From Congregibacter brevis (GTDB lineage: Bacteria > Pseudomonadota > Gammaproteobacteria > Pseudomonadales > Halieaceae): DNA of 64,000 bases. The stretch is taken from contig NZ_CP136865.1 of NCBI RefSeq assembly GCF_045689245.1, positions 2,914,001-2,978,000 on the forward strand. The letters are read 5' to 3'. Shown one piece after another: positions 61,496 to 64,000 of the stretch (positions are counted from its first letter, which is position 1; every line of letters begins with the position of its first letter). Position numbers and translations under genes: made by a program. Under the pieces are notes generated by a model. That model was not told where the DNA came from, ran no database searches, and was given only the letters and a program-made list of their open reading frames with translations.

Positions 61496-63577
61496 ATGCC
61501 TCTGTTTACTCCAACGCTTAGCCGTGGATCTTTAGGCGGGCACTCCCGCACCGTGTTTGCCGCCGCCTTGTGCGCTCTAGTGTCGTCGCAGGTATCCATC
61601 GCACAGGATTCCCAAGAGCTACAAAGCTTCCAAGCTCTGGATATATTTGAAATCGAGTGGGCGCTTAACCCGCAAATTTCGCCAGATGGCGAGCAGGTTG
61701 TTTACCGTCGCATGGGCTTTGACATCATGCAGGACCGGCGCCGTGGCAATCTATGGCTGGTAGATGTGGACTCGCAAGCGCAGCGCAAGCTCAGCAGCTT
61801 CGAAGGTAACGAAGCCAGCGCCGTGTGGTCACCCGATGGCGCACGCATCGCTTACGTACGAACTGCTGGAGAAGGTGAAGGTTCCGAGATTTATGTCCAC
61901 TGGCTTGCAGAAGGTCAGAGTGCACGAGTGAGCCGACTTCCGGAAACACCCGCGGACATTCAATGGAGTCCTGACGGCAAGCAACTTGCCTTTGTTATGG
62001 ATGTGAAGACTGAGGCACTTAAGATTGCAAGCCGCCCCCCAATGCCTGAGGGCGCAAGTTGGGCTGCAAAACCCAGACTGACCGATCGGATGTATCACGA
62101 ACGAGACGGTAGCGGGTATCTAGAGGCCGCGTTTAGTCATGTGTTCGTAGTCCCCGCTGATGGAGGAACAGCCAGGCAGGTTACGCAAGGAGACTTTCAT
62201 CACCGTGAGCCGAGTTGGGGTGCAGAGAGCCGCTCTATCACAGTATCGGGTAACCGCTCGCCTGACTGGCAGCACGACTATCGAAACACGGAGCTTTATC
62301 GCGTCATTCTAAAAACCGGTGAGACAACCCCGCTAACCATGAGCGATGGCCCTGATCGTCACCCGACGCTATCTCCCAACGGCAAGCATCTGGCGTGGCT
62401 CGGTGCTACGGACAAAAAGCAGGCTTTTCAGGTTACCCGTTTGCGGATTGCCAATCCCGACGGATCCAGCACGCGAGAACTCCTTGGCGACCTTGATCGC
62501 AGCGTGAAAGCTATCGAGTGGGCTGCGGACAGCTCGGGCCTGTACTTTCAGTACGACGATAAGGGACGTACTAAAGTCGCCTTCGTGAGCCTGAACGACA
62601 AAATGAAAAACCTCGCAGACAACCTCGGTGGCACCAGTATTGGACGGCCCTACGCAGGAGGCTCCTTCAGCGTCTCTGATTCAGGTGTTGTGGCCTACAC
62701 GCATACCCGCCCCGAGTATCCGGCAGACATCGCTATCTACAAGCGGAACAAATTGTCGCTGATCACCCGACTCAATGCCGACCTTCTTGATCAGCGCAAC
62801 CTGGGCGAGACCCGTGAAATCTGGTGGAAGAGTTCCTATGACCAACGGGATATTCAAGGTTGGATGGTGCTCCCTCCAAACTTTGACCCCAGGAAAAAGT
62901 ATCCGCTTCTGGTGGAAAACCATGGCGGGCCGATTCTGAACTACGGGGAACGTTTCTCCCCTGAGATGCAGTTGTTTGCCGCAGCCGGCTATGTGGTCTT
63001 TTATCCTAATGCCCGAGGCAGTACGAGCTATGGTGAGGAGTTTGCCAACCTTCTTTACCACAACTATCCGGGGCAGGATTACGATGACACGATGAGCGGT
63101 GTGGACGCGATGATCGACGAGGGCTTTATTGATCCAGAGCAACTCTACGTAACCGGGGGATCTGCAGGCGGAATCATGACGGCCTGGATAATTGGGAAAA
63201 CCGATCGCTTCCGCGCCGCAGCCGCCATCAAGCCGGTAATGAACTGGTACAGCAAAACCCTGAATGCGGACAATTGGTATAACTACTACCACACGCGAAT
63301 TCCGGGTACGCCTTGGACCAACCCCGATGACTACCTCAAGTTCTCCCCCATATCCCTGGTGGGCAACGTGAATACACCAACATTAGTGATGGTAGGCCTG
63401 GACGACCTTCGGACACCGCCATCGCAAGCAAAACAGCTGTATCACGCTCTGAAGTACCGAAAGGTACCGACCACTTTGGTAGAACTCCCAGGAGCGTCGC
63501 ACTTCATAGCCAAGAAACCGAGCCAACTGATCGACAAAATCAGTCACATTCTGGGATGGTTTGAGCGTTATCAATAA
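61496..63577 (+). CDS. S9 family peptidase (acylaminoacyl/dipeptidyl peptidase type) with signal peptide
   Basis: The 693-residue product has a signal peptide (hydrophobic residues about 22-36, ending VSIAQ), a TolB-like beta-propeller (about 45-430) with repeated WSPDG motifs, and an S9 alpha/beta-hydrolase domain. The catalytic triad is Ser556 in GGSAGG, Asp636 or 637 in GLDDLRTPP, and His669 in ASHF. It probably cleaves oligopeptides in the periplasm. The start at 61496 was chosen so that the signal peptide is of normal length; a frame to 61451 is possible. Confidence 0.93.
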   Translation: MPLFTPTLSRGSLGGHSRTVFAAALCALVSSQVSIAQDSQELQSFQALDIFEIEWALNPQISPDGEQVVYRRMGFDIMQDRRRGNLWLVDVDSQAQRKLSSFEGNEASAVWSPDGARIAYVRTAGEGEGSEIYVHWLAEGQSARVSRLPETPADIQWSPDGKQLAFVMDVKTEALKIASRPPMPEGASWAAKPRLTDRMYHERDGSGYLEAAFSHVFVVPADGGTARQVTQGDFHHREPSWGAESRSITVSGNRSPDWQHDYRNTELYRVILKTGETTPLTMSDGPDRHPTLSPNGKHLAWLGATDKKQAFQVTRLRIANPDGSSTRELLGDLDRSVKAIEWAADSSGLYFQYDDKGRTKVAFVSLNDKMKNLADNLGGTSIGRPYAGGSFSVSDSGVVAYTHTRPEYPADIAIYKRNKLSLITRLNADLLDQRNLGETREIWWKSSYDQRDIQGWMVLPPNFDPRKKYPLLVENHGGPILNYGERFSPEMQLFAAAGYVVFYPNARGSTSYGEEFANLLYHNYPGQDYDDTMSGVDAMIDEGFIDPEQLYVTGGSAGGIMTAWIIGKTDRFRAAAAIKPVMNWYSKTLNADNWYNYYHTRIPGTPWTNPDDYLKFSPISLVGNVNTPTLVMVGLDDLRTPPSQAKQLYHALKYRKVPTTLVELPGASHFIAKKPSQLIDKISHILGWFERYQ

Positions 63578-63624
63578 TGCAAAAATGAAGCTTCACTGCA
63601 GACTCTGAACCCGTGAATCCAGAG

Positions 63625-64000
63625 CTATAATTCCGGATCGGGCCGGCTGCTTGTTACCCAACGAATGATGTGCTCTTCGAAGTCGTCGTCCTGCACATCG
63701 TTCTCACTAACCGTACGACCACGCACAGACATACCGGCTAAATGCACGGACTGAGGATCGCCCGTCACTAAAGGGTGCCACTCAGGTAGCGGCTTTCCCG
63801 CGTCCACTAGGCGGTAAGCACAAGTGTCTGGAAGCCAGGCAAGGTTTTCACGCTGATCCGGAGTAAGGACCACGCAGTCGGGAACAATCTCTTGTCGGGT
63901 TTCGTAGCGCGTGCATTGACAGTTCGTCTCATCGAGAAGATGACAAGCCACCTCGGTGTAGTAGATCCCGCCGCTGTAGGCATCTTCCAGTTTGTGCAGA
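63625..64000 (-). CDS. YcgN/UPF0260 family cysteine-cluster protein (cut by window edge)
   Basis: On the minus strand, the frame is open to the window edge and ends at 63625. The visible 125 residues align well from memory with E. coli YcgN: LHKLEDAYSGGIYYTEVAC, CQCTRY, EIVPDCVVLTP, WLPDTCAYRL, LPEWHPLVTG and the end HIIRWV. The family has several cysteines that suggest a metal cluster (YkgJ-type CxxCxxCC motif, which would be beyond the edge). Function unknown. GTG at 63951 is an internal codon, not the start. It is convergent with the S9 peptidase gene. Confidence 0.92.
   Translation of the reverse strand, partial: LHKLEDAYSGGIYYTEVACHLLDETNCQCTRYETRQEIVPDCVVLTPDQRENLAWLPDTCAYRLVDAGKPLPEWHPLVTGDPQSVHLAGMSVRGRTVSENDVQDDDFEEHIIRWVTSSRPDPEL

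Noticed and set aside
62681..63292. 203-codon minus-strand frame inside the S9 peptidase gene
   Set aside because: It is antisense to the catalytic domain with its triad intact; no domain, signal or ribosome site supports it.

Overview
The window is chromosomal DNA of a heterotrophic gammaproteobacterium. The gene order lptF / pepA-holC-valS, together with holC, rapA, a YcgN-type protein and an ExeA/GspB pair, is gammaproteobacterial. The rich complement of acyl-CoA enzymes, a VC_2705-type symporter and a SSS-hybrid kinase would suit a marine lineage such as the OM60/NOR5 (Halieaceae) group, but that placement is inference. Genes are densely packed: no stretch above about 220 bases lacks a gene. 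I saw no rRNA, tRNA, CRISPR array, insertion sequence or prophage. The first gene (lptF) and the last (ycgN-like) run off the window.

Layout. 1-12 kb is housekeeping: lptF diverges from pepA-holC, then valS, two cold-shock-domain genes (one apparently membrane-anchored) with a methyltransferase, a secreted orphan protein, and tatD-rapA. 11.7-19.2 kb is a six-gene minus-strand acyl-CoA operon: acyl-CoA dehydrogenase, alpha-methylacyl-CoA racemase, crotonase-fold enzyme, acyl-CoA carboxyltransferase, DUF3604 protein and SDR. It faces an AraC-type regulator. 20.4-34 kb holds a DUF748 envelope protein, two acyl-CoA ligases, an ACAD10-like phosphotransferase, a patatin-like lipase and an RND efflux pair. 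Together these point to breakdown of branched or bulky acyl chains.

34.0-40.0 kb is the most interesting part. One tightly overlapping plus-strand run encodes both halves of the mitochondrial D-glutamate cyclase DGLUCY as separate genes (DUF1445 and DUF4392), the three 5-oxoprolinase subunits PxpABC, a D-amino-acid transaminase and an alanine racemase. Read as a pathway, it could recover both stereoisomers of 5-oxoproline: the L form to L-glutamate through PxpABC, and the D form to D-glutamate through the cyclase, then to 2-oxoglutarate and D-alanine, then to L-alanine.

40-49 kb has a Ppx/GppA phosphatase, the ExeA/GspB pair, a PadR regulator diverging from a nitronate monooxygenase-like gene across a perfect palindrome, an exported MsrA and an M13 lipoprotein peptidase. 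49.2-60.2 kb looks like a carboxylate (probably acetate) uptake and sensing locus: exonuclease, cNMP/CBS/DUF294 protein, VC_2705-type symporter with its DUF4212 small subunit, a DcaP-like porin, and a CrbR/CrbS (ErdR/MxtR)-type two-component system. The window ends with DAHP synthase, an S9 peptidase and the partial YcgN-like gene.
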